Of a DNA stretch of 64,000 bases, positions 30,256-37,837 are shown piece after piece; positions within the stretch are counted from its first letter, which is position 1, and every line of letters starts with the position of its first letter. The position numbers and the translations under genes were made by a program. Where the stretch lies: positions 2,249,501 to 2,313,500 of the forward strand of contig NZ_CP116808.1 of NCBI RefSeq assembly GCF_028464065.1. Reading direction: 5' to 3'. Below the pieces are notes generated by a model. It made no database searches, was not told the DNA's origin, and saw only the letters and a program-made list of their open reading frames with translations. This DNA is from Saprospira sp. CCB-QB6 (GTDB taxonomy: Bacteria; Bacteroidota; Bacteroidia; Chitinophagales; Saprospiraceae).

Positions 30256-30380
30256 GGCTGAGGGATGGTAGCGGGTGGCCGAAGGCCAGACCAAGCTTTT
30301 GAGCGCAGCGAAAAAGCGCAGGGCCGAGCGAATAGCGAGCCCGCGCACAGCCCGACCCGACCGAAGGGAGGGGCAGCCCC
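30256..30380 (-). repeat. Dispersed structured repeat R9 (type 2)
   Basis: Minus-strand type 2 copy, ending GGGGCAGCCCC. Arms GGCCGAAGGCC and CTTTTGAGCGCAGCGAAAAAG. An extra hairpin GGCTGGGG-GAA-CCCCAGCC lies just before it at 30233-30251. R9 separates the array from the thioredoxin terminator. Confidence 0.85.
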
Positions 30381-30399
30381 AAATCATTGGAAAAACACA

Positions 30400-30435
30400 T
30401 AAAAAAAGCAGCTTCCCCATAATGGGAAAGCTGCT
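30400..30435 (-). terminator. Terminator of the double-thioredoxin gene
   Basis: Minus-strand stem AGCAGCTT / AAGCTGCT extended by a GGG/CCC segment, followed by seven T on the minus strand. Starts about 23 bases after the stop. Confidence 0.8.
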
Positions 30436-30458
30436 CAGTAGCGTAAAAGGCAGATAAT

Positions 30459-32765
30459 TTAGCCCTTAATTTTTTCAATCAAGGCCTCTGTTTCCGTGGT
30501 TTCCATATCTGCGGATTTGGCAAAACTTATGGCCTTTTCGGCAGTGGCAAGGGCCTCTTTCTTCTTGCCCAATTCATAGAGCAGATTGGCTTTGGTATCT
30601 AGATTATAGTAGTTTTCCTCTAGGGCAATAGATTTATCAATCCATTTGAGGGCTGCTTTGAGTTCTTTTTTAGAGCTATTCGCTAGGTAATAGGCCCAAG
30701 CGACTTCATTAAGCTCTGCCCAGTTGTCTGTATGATCGAGTAACAGAATATTGAGATACTTAAACTCTTTCTTGGTCCCGCTATAAATAATATTATTGAG
30801 CGTAGCGATATAATAAGCGGCTGATTTCTCAGAAAGGGTAGTATTGAGTTGTTCGACTAGCTGCTTATACTCTTCGTCTTTGGTACCTTGTCCATTGAGG
30901 CGTTCTCCAAGCGAATGAATTTTAGTCATGAGGCCTTTTTCTAGGTATTCCTCAACTGTCTCGGCCCCATTTTGTATGACAAACTCTTTTTTGTGGGCCA
31001 GAACATAGTCAAAGTACTTTTGCTCATAGCCCACTTCAGTCATGCTGATAATCTCGAAGTTTTCGCTTTGCTTCCAGTCTTCTTCCTTAATAAGGTCTAG
31101 ATAAGTGCGGGCCTCTTCGCTATTGTTTTCATAGGCAGCAGAAAGGGCCAGGATATAATTGCGTAAAAACTCGGGTTGGCGGTCGCCTTTCTCATAGCGT
31201 TTTTTGAGGCTAAAGAGCTGTTTGTTGGGGTCCAAAGCCGTTTGGCTTTCGGCAATGAGCTGTTGGGCATCGGGTGCACCCACTGATTTGTGGAGAAGTT
31301 CGCCATCGGCAGAGAAGAATAGAAGAGTGGGGTAGGCTTTAACCCCATGTTTTTCGGCAAACTCTAGTCCCTCGCCTTTTTCCATATCTAACTTGTAGCT
31401 AATATAATTTGCATCGAAGTGCTGGCCTACTTGTGGCTGGGTAAATACCGTTTTGCTCAACCATTTGCAGGGGCCGCACCAAACGGCATAGGCATCGACA
31501 AAGATCATTTTGTTTTCTTTGAGGGCAAGGGCTTTGATCTCCTCCCAGCTGCCTTCGGTAAAGCTGATCCCATTGGCAGATTTGGGCATTTTTTCCTCAA
31601 TCTTTTTGAGCAGGGCTTCAGTCTCGCTGACATCATCGCCATTTTCTTTGCCTAGGGCAATAGACTTCTCGGCGGCCTTTTTGGCCTCTCCGTAACGCTT
31701 GAGTTTAAAGGCGAGGTTGGCTTCTGTATCTGCATTGGCAAATCCAGGGGCTAGGGCTACTGATTTTTTGGCCCAGCTATAGGCCATGCTCAAGAGATTT
31801 TCTTCTTCCTTTTGCTCAAAATAGCTCCAAGCGTAGCTATTTAGCATTTGGGCATTATCGCAATGCTCATTGAGGTAGACATGTAGATATTTATCGCGTT
31901 GGGGGGTGCGGAAATAATACTGTAGGTCCAAAAGGGCAATAGTTGAGGCCGCTTGTTTTTCGCCCAAAACGCTTTTGATCCGCTCTTTATAGAGCTCATA
32001 GGGTTTTTGCTGCTGTTCTTGCGCAATTTTGCGCATCCCTGCCTCTAGTCCAGTTTTGAGGTAGTCATTAACCGTTTCCTCGCCCAAGACTTTTACAAAG
32101 TTGGCCTTTTTCGCCAATACTTTATCATAGATAGGGCTGCTTTGGTCGGCAAAAAGTTCTTGGATGAGGCTAAAGTATTCCTCTTGGGTCCAGTTCACTT
32201 CCTCTGCTTCTTCTAGTTGTTTTTGGGCTACTTCCTGCGCGCCGGCATAATCGCCGCCATTCATCAAAGCATCCAAATAATTTTTGACCTCCTTTTTGGG
32301 CAAGCCCTTTTTAGATTGATACTGCTTTTGGAGGGTATAAAGTTGTTTTTTGGGGTCAATAGCGGCCTTGCCATCTTCTAGTAGGGCTTCGGCATCTTTG
32401 GCGCCCATCACCTTATGAACGAGCTTGCCCTCTGCAGAGAAAAACAGCAGGGTAGGGTAGGCTTGTACTTTATGGGTATTGGCAAATTCGGGCCCTTCGC
32501 CTTTTTCCATGTCAAACTTATAGTTGACAAAATTGGCGTTGAAATGTTGGCCCACGGCCTCATCGGGAAAGCTATTTTTAGCCATCCATTTGCAGGGGCC
32601 ACACCAAACGGCATAGGCATCGACAAAGATCATTTTCTTTTCCTTTTTGGCCTTGGCCAAAATATCGGCCCATTGGCCTTCAGAGAATTGAATGCCCTGT
32701 GCCCAGCTTTGGCCAGTACTAAAGAGCATAAAGAGCGCTAGGCTCCAAGAAATTAATTGTTTCAT
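30459..32765 (-). CDS. Secreted protein with two thioredoxin domains and TPR-like regions
   Basis: 768 residues from ATG 32765, chosen because MKQLISWSLALFMLFSTGQS is a signal peptide (to AWAQ); the 49 upstream codons run into repeat R10 and are rejected. Two thioredoxin-like domains carry the same active site DAYAVWCGPCKW, with cysteines near 55/58 and 430/433, each followed by a cis-proline region AYPTLLFFSA. Each domain is followed by about 270 residues of helical, TPR-like sequence. The two halves are related along their whole length, a tandem duplication with a period of about 375 residues. A periplasmic disulfide oxidoreductase or chaperone role is likely; the partner is unknown. Confidence 0.88.
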   Translation of the reverse strand: MKQLISWSLALFMLFSTGQSWAQGIQFSEGQWADILAKAKKEKKMIFVDAYAVWCGPCKWMAKNSFPDEAVGQHFNANFVNYKFDMEKGEGPEFANTHKVQAYPTLLFFSAEGKLVHKVMGAKDAEALLEDGKAAIDPKKQLYTLQKQYQSKKGLPKKEVKNYLDALMNGGDYAGAQEVAQKQLEEAEEVNWTQEEYFSLIQELFADQSSPIYDKVLAKKANFVKVLGEETVNDYLKTGLEAGMRKIAQEQQQKPYELYKERIKSVLGEKQAASTIALLDLQYYFRTPQRDKYLHVYLNEHCDNAQMLNSYAWSYFEQKEEENLLSMAYSWAKKSVALAPGFANADTEANLAFKLKRYGEAKKAAEKSIALGKENGDDVSETEALLKKIEEKMPKSANGISFTEGSWEEIKALALKENKMIFVDAYAVWCGPCKWLSKTVFTQPQVGQHFDANYISYKLDMEKGEGLEFAEKHGVKAYPTLLFFSADGELLHKSVGAPDAQQLIAESQTALDPNKQLFSLKKRYEKGDRQPEFLRNYILALSAAYENNSEEARTYLDLIKEEDWKQSENFEIISMTEVGYEQKYFDYVLAHKKEFVIQNGAETVEEYLEKGLMTKIHSLGERLNGQGTKDEEYKQLVEQLNTTLSEKSAAYYIATLNNIIYSGTKKEFKYLNILLLDHTDNWAELNEVAWAYYLANSSKKELKAALKWIDKSIALEENYYNLDTKANLLYELGKKKEALATAEKAISFAKSADMETTETEALIEKIKG

Positions 32766-32805
32766 ATTATTATAATTATGAATGAGCGGGTAAATTTTTT
32801 CTTTT

Positions 32806-32951
32806 GGGGCTGCCCCTCCCTGCGGTCGGGTCGGGCTGTGCGGGGGCTCGCAGTTCTGCTCGGCCCTTCGCTTTTTCGCTGTGCTCAAAAGCTCGGTCTG
32901 GCCTTCGGCCACCCCCTACCATCCCTCAGCCGATGCGGGCGCTTCGCGCCC
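32806..32951 (+). repeat. Dispersed structured repeat R10 (type 2)
   Basis: Plus-strand type 2 copy. Arms CTTTTTCGCTGTGCTCAAAAG-like (imperfect), GGCCTTCGGCC and GGGCGCTTCGCGCCC; contains CCATCCCTCAGCC. It lies upstream of the thioredoxin gene and 20 bases from the rdgB stop. Confidence 0.85.
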
Positions 32952-32970
32952 TGCTAGATGCAGCAGTACC

Positions 32971-33558
32971 TTATAGTTGGGCCAAAAACAGACTCAATTG
33001 GCGAACGGCTTGGCCTCTGTGGCTAAGCTGTTGCTTCTCTTCTAGAGTCATTTGGGCAAAGCTGCGTTCATAGCCTTGGGGAACAAAAATGGGATCGTAG
33101 CCAAAGCCTTTTTCGCCTAGGCGTTGGGGGGCAATTTGGCCGGGGGCGATACCTTCAAAGTAGTGGATATCATCTGGACCGAGGTAGAGGCAAATGACGG
33201 TTCGGAATTGAGCGCTACGATCTTTGGCCGCCGCCAATTGCTGCAGCAGTAAATCCATATTGTCATCGGGATTTTTTTGTGGACCAGCATAGCGGGCGGT
33301 ATAAACCCCTGGTGCGCCATTTAGGGCGGCTACTTCTAGGCCGGTATCCTCAGAAAAGCAGGCATAGCCATAATGTTCCCAAACGTATTGGGCCTTTTGT
33401 AGGGCATTGCCTTGCAGGCTATCTTGTTCTTCGGGAATATCTTCTAGGCAGCCAATATCGGTCAAAGACAAAAAGTCGAATTGCTCGCCCAATTGGGCCT
33501 TAATTTCACGGATCTTGCCCGCATTGGCGGTAGCCATGACTAATTTTTTCTTTTGCAT
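32971..33558 (-). CDS. rdgB: dITP/XTP pyrophosphatase (RdgB/HAM1)
   Basis: House-cleaning enzyme hydrolysing non-canonical purine NTPs (dITP, XTP) to monophosphates. 195 residues from ATG 33558 (MQKKKLVMATANAGKIREIK), the usual length; the in-frame upstream extension overlaps the neighbouring gene and is rejected. Signatures: TANAGKIREIK (substrate loop), FSEDTGLEVAALNGAPGVYT with the catalytic Asp, and GFGYDPIFVPQGYERSFAQM. It begins eight bases after the preceding gene, so the two form an operon. Confidence 0.93.
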   Translation of the reverse strand: MQKKKLVMATANAGKIREIKAQLGEQFDFLSLTDIGCLEDIPEEQDSLQGNALQKAQYVWEHYGYACFSEDTGLEVAALNGAPGVYTARYAGPQKNPDDNMDLLLQQLAAAKDRSAQFRTVICLYLGPDDIHYFEGIAPGQIAPQRLGEKGFGYDPIFVPQGYERSFAQMTLEEKQQLSHRGQAVRQLSLFLAQL

Positions 33559-33565
33559 CTGTTCT

Positions 33566-33991
33566 CTAGCTATTTTTTGCAGGGAAAATTTCTTGTAAAG
33601 CCCGCCAAAGGGCCAGTTTATGATTCTTTTGCTGGGCAATTTGTCTGGGGGCCAAGCCTTGCAGCAATTGCCAGTTCTTATAATGGACCAATTGATAAAG
33701 GGGGAGTTCCAAATGCAACCCCAAAACCTCTGGCGAAACCCCAAAGAAAAAACAAGGAGCCAAAGGAATGTTTGAAATTTGAACGCTTTGCTTTGGGGGA
33801 GTTGTCAAGAGCTGAACATCTTCCTTAAGCTGCAAGCCTACAGCCTGCATCACCTTGGTCAAAAAGTCGAGCTCTTCCTCACTATATTCTTGGCCCAAGA
33901 ATATATAAGCCTTGCGGCCCTCCTCTATAGAAAGAGGCTTACTTGGAATTTGATACAACTCGCTTTCAAAGAAATTTAGATTAAACTTCAT
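33566..33991 (-). CDS. Conserved protein upstream of rdgB, unknown
   Basis: 141 residues, cytosolic. Contains CFFFGVSPEVLGLHLELPLY in the second half and ends KLALWRALQEIFPAKNS. This ending (a FG.SP segment and a K.ALW.AL helix) looks like a small conserved Bacteroidota family, but I cannot name its function. A diverged DNA polymerase III psi-like protein is only a guess. Cotranscribed with rdgB. Confidence 0.65.
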   Translation of the reverse strand: MKFNLNFFESELYQIPSKPLSIEEGRKAYIFLGQEYSEEELDFLTKVMQAVGLQLKEDVQLLTTPPKQSVQISNIPLAPCFFFGVSPEVLGLHLELPLYQLVHYKNWQLLQGLAPRQIAQQKNHKLALWRALQEIFPAKNS

Positions 33992-34208
33992 TCTATTAGC
34001 TTTTATGGAAACCCAGAGGGCTTTATTGGGCGATTATAATAGTCTTTGCCCAAAATATTAAAAATAAGGGCGTAGCCCCTTGGCCAAAAATATAATGGTT
34101 TAATTGTACTGGGCCCAAAACAATGCAGGAGGTTTAAAACTATTAGACAGAATATTATTCCTATATATGGCTTATTGTTTAATGTTTATTCTAAACAAAT
34201 GTTAATAG

Positions 34209-34239
34209 TTTTCTGTTGACAAAATTTTTTGTATCTTCA
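34209..34239 (+). promoter_or_regulatory. Candidate promoter of ilvE
   Basis: TTTT, 19 bases, TATCTTCA: one mismatch to TTTG and two to TAnnTTTG. It would give a leader of about 165 bases before ilvE. Confidence 0.4.
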
Positions 34240-34288
34240 CGATCCGAAAGCCATAGGCTAGTCCCAGAAGAAGTGATGTGTTTTGATT

Positions 34289-34345
34289 AGGAAGTATCAA
34301 TGGTAGTTTTCTTTTTCCGTTAGGGTTCCAAAAGTACGGAAAAAG
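34289..34345 (+). promoter_or_regulatory. Leader mini-ORF and hairpin before ilvE
   Basis: AGGAAG at 34289-34294 precedes an ATG at 34300 that opens a seven-codon frame (Met-Val-Val-Phe-Phe-Phe-Arg, stop at 34321). The frame runs into a perfect 10-bp stem CTTTTTCCGT / ACGGAAAAAG (34311-34320 and 34336-34345). A competing pairing TTAGG (34320) with CCTAA (34346) is possible. The design resembles an attenuator with a leader peptide, but no T run follows the stem. Confidence 0.35.
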
Positions 34346-34410
34346 CCTAAGAGTTTGGACTATTTGCAAGGCTGCGGCAATCATCTTTAACCTCATCTAA
34401 TATATATTGT

Positions 34411-35499
34411 ATGAAATATCCAATTTCAGTGGAGCTGACGAAGCAATCTCGTCTGGCCGAGGTAGATTTTGATAACTTGGTTTTTGGGCGTGTGATGTCA
34501 GATCACATGTTTGTAGCTGACTACATCGATGGTGAGTGGACAGACTGTAGAATCATTCCTTATGGTCCTATGCCTATGAGCCCTGCTATTATGGGTTTGC
34601 ATTATGGTCAGGCCATTTTTGAGGGAATGAAGGCAAATATATCGGCCAAAACTGGCGAGCCTATTCTCTTCCGTCCCGAATTGCATGTAGAGCGTCTAAA
34701 TCGTTCTGCCAAGCGTTTGGCCATGCCTGAAATTCCTGCAGAGATTTTCTTAGAGGGGGTACATCGCTTAGTAGATTTGGACCGCAACTTTATTCCTGAT
34801 TTTGAAGGCTCGGCTCTTTATCTTCGTCCACATATGTTTGCTACAGATGCCTATTTGGGTGTGCGTGCAAGTGATTCTTACCGTTTTGTGATTATGAGCT
34901 GCCCTGTGGGACCTTATTATCCAAAACCCGTAAAAATTAAGGTAGCAGAGAAATACGTTCGCGCTTTTCCTGGTGGAGTAGGTTTTGCTAAGGCTGCTGG
35001 AAACTATGCCGCTACTTTGGCTCCCGCTCTAGAAGCTAAGGAGCAGGGCTTTGACCAAATCCTTTGGTTGGATGGTAAAGAGTTTAAATATCTGCAAGAG
35101 TGTGGGACCATGAACATCTTTGTGGTCATTGATGGCAAAATCATTACGCCTCCTACTACAGATGCTATCTTGGCGGGTATTACTCGCGATAGCTTGATCC
35201 ACTTGCTAAAAGACAAAGGGTTTGAGGTAGAGGAGCGCAATATTTCTATTCAAGAAGTAATTGAGGCCCATCAAGCAGGTAAACTAGACGAAATGTTTGG
35301 TTCTGGAACTGCAGCGGTTATTTCTCATATCTCTGACTTTAGCTACAAAGGCAAAAACTTTGAGTTGTCTCCCATCGAGGGCCGCAAAGTTGGTCCCATG
35401 GCTAAAAAGTTGATCCAAGATTATAAAGTAGATGCTGTAGAAGATACATTTGATTGGTTGGTGCCTGTGCGCAGCAGTAAGAAAGAGTTTTCTAAGTAA
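34411..35499 (+). CDS. ilvE: Branched-chain amino-acid aminotransferase
   Basis: PLP enzyme that interconverts Val, Leu and Ile with their 2-oxoacids. 362 residues, the longer (eukaryote-like, BCAT2) form of fold type IV. Visible: MGLHYGQAIFEGMKANISAK near 61, the phosphate/substrate region ALYLRPHMFATDAYLGV, the Schiff-base lysine Lys194 in GFAKAAGNYA, LQECGTMNIFVV (conserved E.GTMN) and FGSGTAAVISHI. Single-gene transcript with a strong terminator. Confidence 0.95.
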   Translation: MKYPISVELTKQSRLAEVDFDNLVFGRVMSDHMFVADYIDGEWTDCRIIPYGPMPMSPAIMGLHYGQAIFEGMKANISAKTGEPILFRPELHVERLNRSAKRLAMPEIPAEIFLEGVHRLVDLDRNFIPDFEGSALYLRPHMFATDAYLGVRASDSYRFVIMSCPVGPYYPKPVKIKVAEKYVRAFPGGVGFAKAAGNYAATLAPALEAKEQGFDQILWLDGKEFKYLQECGTMNIFVVIDGKIITPPTTDAILAGITRDSLIHLLKDKGFEVEERNISIQEVIEAHQAGKLDEMFGSGTAAVISHISDFSYKGKNFELSPIEGRKVGPMAKKLIQDYKVDAVEDTFDWLVPVRSSKKEFSK

Positions 35500-35520
35500 G
35501 GATAAACTACGAGCAGATAA

Positions 35521-35561
35521 AAAGAGCGGCTTCTCTACCTAGAGAAGTCGCTCTTTGTTTT
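35521..35561 (+). terminator. Terminator of ilvE
   Basis: 16-bp stem AAAGAGCGGCTTCTCT / AGAGAAGTCGCTCTTT with one wobble pair and a four-base loop, followed by GTTTTGG. Confidence 0.85.
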
Positions 35562-35645
35562 GGACCCAAGGCAAAAAAAAAGAGGCATTTCTTTAAGGGC
35601 CTAGATAAAAAGTTATTTTTGTAGCATCTTGCTTTGGAGCGAGCA

Positions 35646-35742
35646 GGCGGCGAAGCCGCCGCAGGCCACAACAAACCCTTTAGGGGGCAGTTCGACGACC
35701 AAAGGGAGTAACCGCCGACGAGCGCAGCGAGGCGGAGGCCCC
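35646..35742 (-). repeat. Degenerate structured repeat R11 (type 1)
   Basis: Only the ends match: GGCGGCGAAGCCGCC and the distal GACGAGCGCAGCGAGGCGG with GGCCCC. The core AGGGCCGAGC has been replaced by unrelated sequence (about 35666-35710). The most decayed copy in the window. Confidence 0.7.
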
Positions 35743-35813
35743 AAAAAATAAAAAACTAAATCTTCATCATTCGGCCTCTTTGGGCCAATTACTCATTGAT
35801 ACTGCTATTCTGT

Positions 35814-36812
35814 ATGGATTTCATGACAATTTTCTTTCTCATTATTGGCTTTGTATTGCTCATCAAGGGAGCCGATTATCTGGTAGATGGGGCTTCGGCT
35901 GTGGCCAAGCGCTTTGGTATTCCAGATATTATTATTGGTTTGACGGTGGTGTCTATGGGGACCTCTGCGCCCGAGTTGGTGGTTAGTGTGGGTTCTGCCA
36001 TGCAAGGTTCTACGGGTTTGGTTTTTGCCAATGTGATTGGGAGTAACATCTCGAACACTTGTTTGATTTTGGGTGTGGCGGGTTTGATTGTGCCCTTGGT
36101 GGTGCAGTCGACTACCGTAAAATATGAGTTGCCCTTATCGATTTTGATTATTCCCCTGCTCTTTGTTTTGTCTAATGACAGTATGCTTTGGGGAGCCGAA
36201 ACAAGTACGCTTAGCCGCATAGATGGCTTTATCTTATTGACCTTATTTGCGGGCTTTTTGTACTATGTTTTCCGTTCTGCCAAGAACAATCCCGAGGAAG
36301 TAGAGGCAATTGATCCTTTGCCTGCATGGAAATCGGCCATCTTTATTGTGGGCGGTATTGCAGCCTTGGTTATTGGTGGCGATTGGGTAGTGAGTTCGGC
36401 CAAAGATATCGCTAAAGCATTTGGTATGACGGAGCGTTTGGTGGGCTTGACCGTTGTGGCAGTAGGGACCTCTTTGCCAGAGCTAGCCACCTCTGTGGTA
36501 GCCGCCATGAAGCGCAATTCTGATATTGCGATTGGCAATGTGGTGGGCTCTAATATCTTTAATGTGCTTTTGGTTTTGGGAACGAGTGCAGCCATTATGC
36601 CCACCAACTACGAATTGGCCATCAACTTTGATTTATACTTCTTGATGGCGGTCAGTTTTGTCTTATTTGCTTTCTTTTTTGTGGGCACTTTGCGCAAAGA
36701 GAACCTCTATACCTTAGATCGTTGGGAGGCCGCCTTGTTGTTGATCGCCATCATTGGCTACTTTGCCTATATTATCGTCAATGATCCTGGCACAGCGGCA
36801 GCTGTAGGTTAG
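35814..36812 (+). CDS. Calcium/sodium antiporter (CaCA family, YrbG-like)
   Basis: Inner-membrane cation exchanger with ten membrane helices in two inverted repeats. 332 residues from ATG 35814; ATG 35823 is an alternative. The two alpha repeats are clear: GLTVVSMGTSAPELVVSV followed by NVIGSNISNTCLILG, and GLTVVAVGTSLPELATSV followed by GNVVGSNIFNVLLVLG. Both carry the ion-binding Glu in the PEL motif and the GSN.(F/S)N motif. Probably exports Ca using the Na or H gradient. The stop shares TTAG with the convergent lipoprotein gene. Confidence 0.9.
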   Translation: MDFMTIFFLIIGFVLLIKGADYLVDGASAVAKRFGIPDIIIGLTVVSMGTSAPELVVSVGSAMQGSTGLVFANVIGSNISNTCLILGVAGLIVPLVVQSTTVKYELPLSILIIPLLFVLSNDSMLWGAETSTLSRIDGFILLTLFAGFLYYVFRSAKNNPEEVEAIDPLPAWKSAIFIVGGIAALVIGGDWVVSSAKDIAKAFGMTERLVGLTVVAVGTSLPELATSVVAAMKRNSDIAIGNVVGSNIFNVLLVLGTSAAIMPTNYELAINFDLYFLMAVSFVLFAFFFVGTLRKENLYTLDRWEAALLLIAIIGYFAYIIVNDPGTAAAVG

Positions 36813-37255
36813 GGTTTTTGCCAAAGGCTATCGATGCCGGGACATTCTTTTTGGGCCCAGCGCCATAGCCGTTTTTCCCAGCGCTTCAGGGCTTTATTTT
36901 GGAGTTGATGGGCCTGCCAATGGGCAGAAAAAATTAAAGAATCGCCTTGATAAAAGGCCATAGAAGAAACTGGCGCTCCTGGCATAGGGGGCGGCAGTTC
37001 TTTTGTTTGGGGGCTAGGGGCTTTGGGGCCTAATTTATTTGGTCCTTTGGTCAGCAATTCATCTTGTTGGTGGGCTGATTTACGAACAATTTGCAGGCCT
37101 TGGCTATCGAGCTGCATCCGCACCGATTGCTGATGGGGCGGGGGCAGGCTCGGATTCCCATGATAATATTCTAGCCGATCCCAATTGGGCCCCTTATGGC
37201 AAGCAAAAAGCAGCAGACAGGCAAGCAGACAGCCGCCAAAATTCTTGAAATGCAT
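36809..37255 (-). CDS. Small lipoprotein, unknown
   Basis: 148 residues with a lipoprotein signal (MHFKNFGGCLLACLLLFACH, acylated Cys at about 19). Pro-rich middle (residues 70-95), and a basic C-terminal part with several Trp. No family recognised. Interlocked stop with the antiporter. Confidence 0.6.
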   Translation of the reverse strand: MHFKNFGGCLLACLLLFACHKGPNWDRLEYYHGNPSLPPPHQQSVRMQLDSQGLQIVRKSAHQQDELLTKGPNKLGPKAPSPQTKELPPPMPGAPVSSMAFYQGDSLIFSAHWQAHQLQNKALKRWEKRLWRWAQKECPGIDSLWQKP

Positions 37256-37322
37256 AAAACTGGATTTAATGAAGGTCTAAGTTAAGAAGTTGTTTGAATA
37301 TTCAGGGAAGCATATTTTTTTT

Positions 37323-37553
37323 GGGCTGCCCCTCCCGCCGAGTTGAAACCCAGTGCAAAGCGGTATCGCTTTGCGAAGCTATACAAAATGAGGGTTAACA
37401 CCCTCATGAGTTTTCGCTCGGGTCGGGCTCTGTCGTGGCTCGCTGTTCGCTCGGCCCTTCACAAAATTTCGCTGCGCTCATTTTGCTCGGTCTGGCCTTC
37501 GGCCACCACTTTCCATCCCTCAGCCTGCGGGCGCAAAGCGCCCTGTCCACCGC
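37323..37553 (+). repeat. Dispersed structured repeat R12 (type 2, long form)
   Basis: 231-base type 2 copy. Compared with short copies it has an extra segment of about 75 bases between GGGCTGCCCC and GTCGGGCT. That segment contains a hairpin GCAAAGCG-GTAT-CGCTTTGC (37355-37374) and a palindrome ATGAGGGT-TAAC-ACCCTCAT (37388-37407). Further arms: AAAATTTCGCTGCGCTCATTTT-like, GGCCTTCGGCC, GGGCGCAAAGCGCCC. The same long form is R18. Confidence 0.85.
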
Positions 37554-37770
37554 AGAAAAAAAGTTGGGCCAAAGGACTTTGAAAAAGGAACTAAAAAAGA
37601 ATTCCTCTAAACAAAATTTAACGATAGTTAAAACCTAGCAAAAGAAATTAAATTTTGGGCAAGTTATATTTCTCTTATATAAAAGCTAGTAAAGCTATCA
37701 TTTACTGCTAAAAGCTTCTAATTGAAGCAACTGCAGTATAGAAACTGGGGGCTAAAAAAAATAAAATTCC

Positions 37771-37801
37771 TTTGCATAGGTGGCGAAACTGCATATCTTT
37801 G
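37771..37801 (+). promoter_or_regulatory. Promoter of the atp operon
   Basis: TTTG (37771-37774), exactly 19 bases, TATCTTTG (37794-37801): a perfect match to the Bacteroidota primary-sigma consensus TTTG-N19-TAnnTTTG. Transcription would start about 7 bases downstream, leaving a leader of about 30 bases before atpB. Confidence 0.85.
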
Positions 37802-37837
37802 CAGCGAATTTAAGAAAACCATCATAAGCTAAACAGC

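Larger units (their letters stand above)
33992..34410. other. Divergent region upstream of ilvE
   Basis: 419 AT-rich bases between the minus-strand operon and ilvE. The left part holds only a weak hairpin (AAGGGC-GTA-GCCCCTT near 34063). The right part holds the promoter candidate and structured leader described separately. No conserved reading frame. Confidence 0.5.

Noticed and set aside
32766-32912. 49-residue N-terminal extension of the double-thioredoxin protein
   Set aside because: It would encode part of repeat R10 and place the signal peptide inside the protein; ATG 32765 gives a clean signal peptide.
33559-33744. 62-residue upstream extension of RdgB
   Set aside because: It overlaps the preceding gene in another frame, and RdgB proteins start at the MATANAGK-type motif.
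33566-33991. Naming the gene before rdgB as DNA polymerase III psi (holD)
   Set aside because: Only a loose resemblance in size and in the K.ALW ending; too weak without a profile search.
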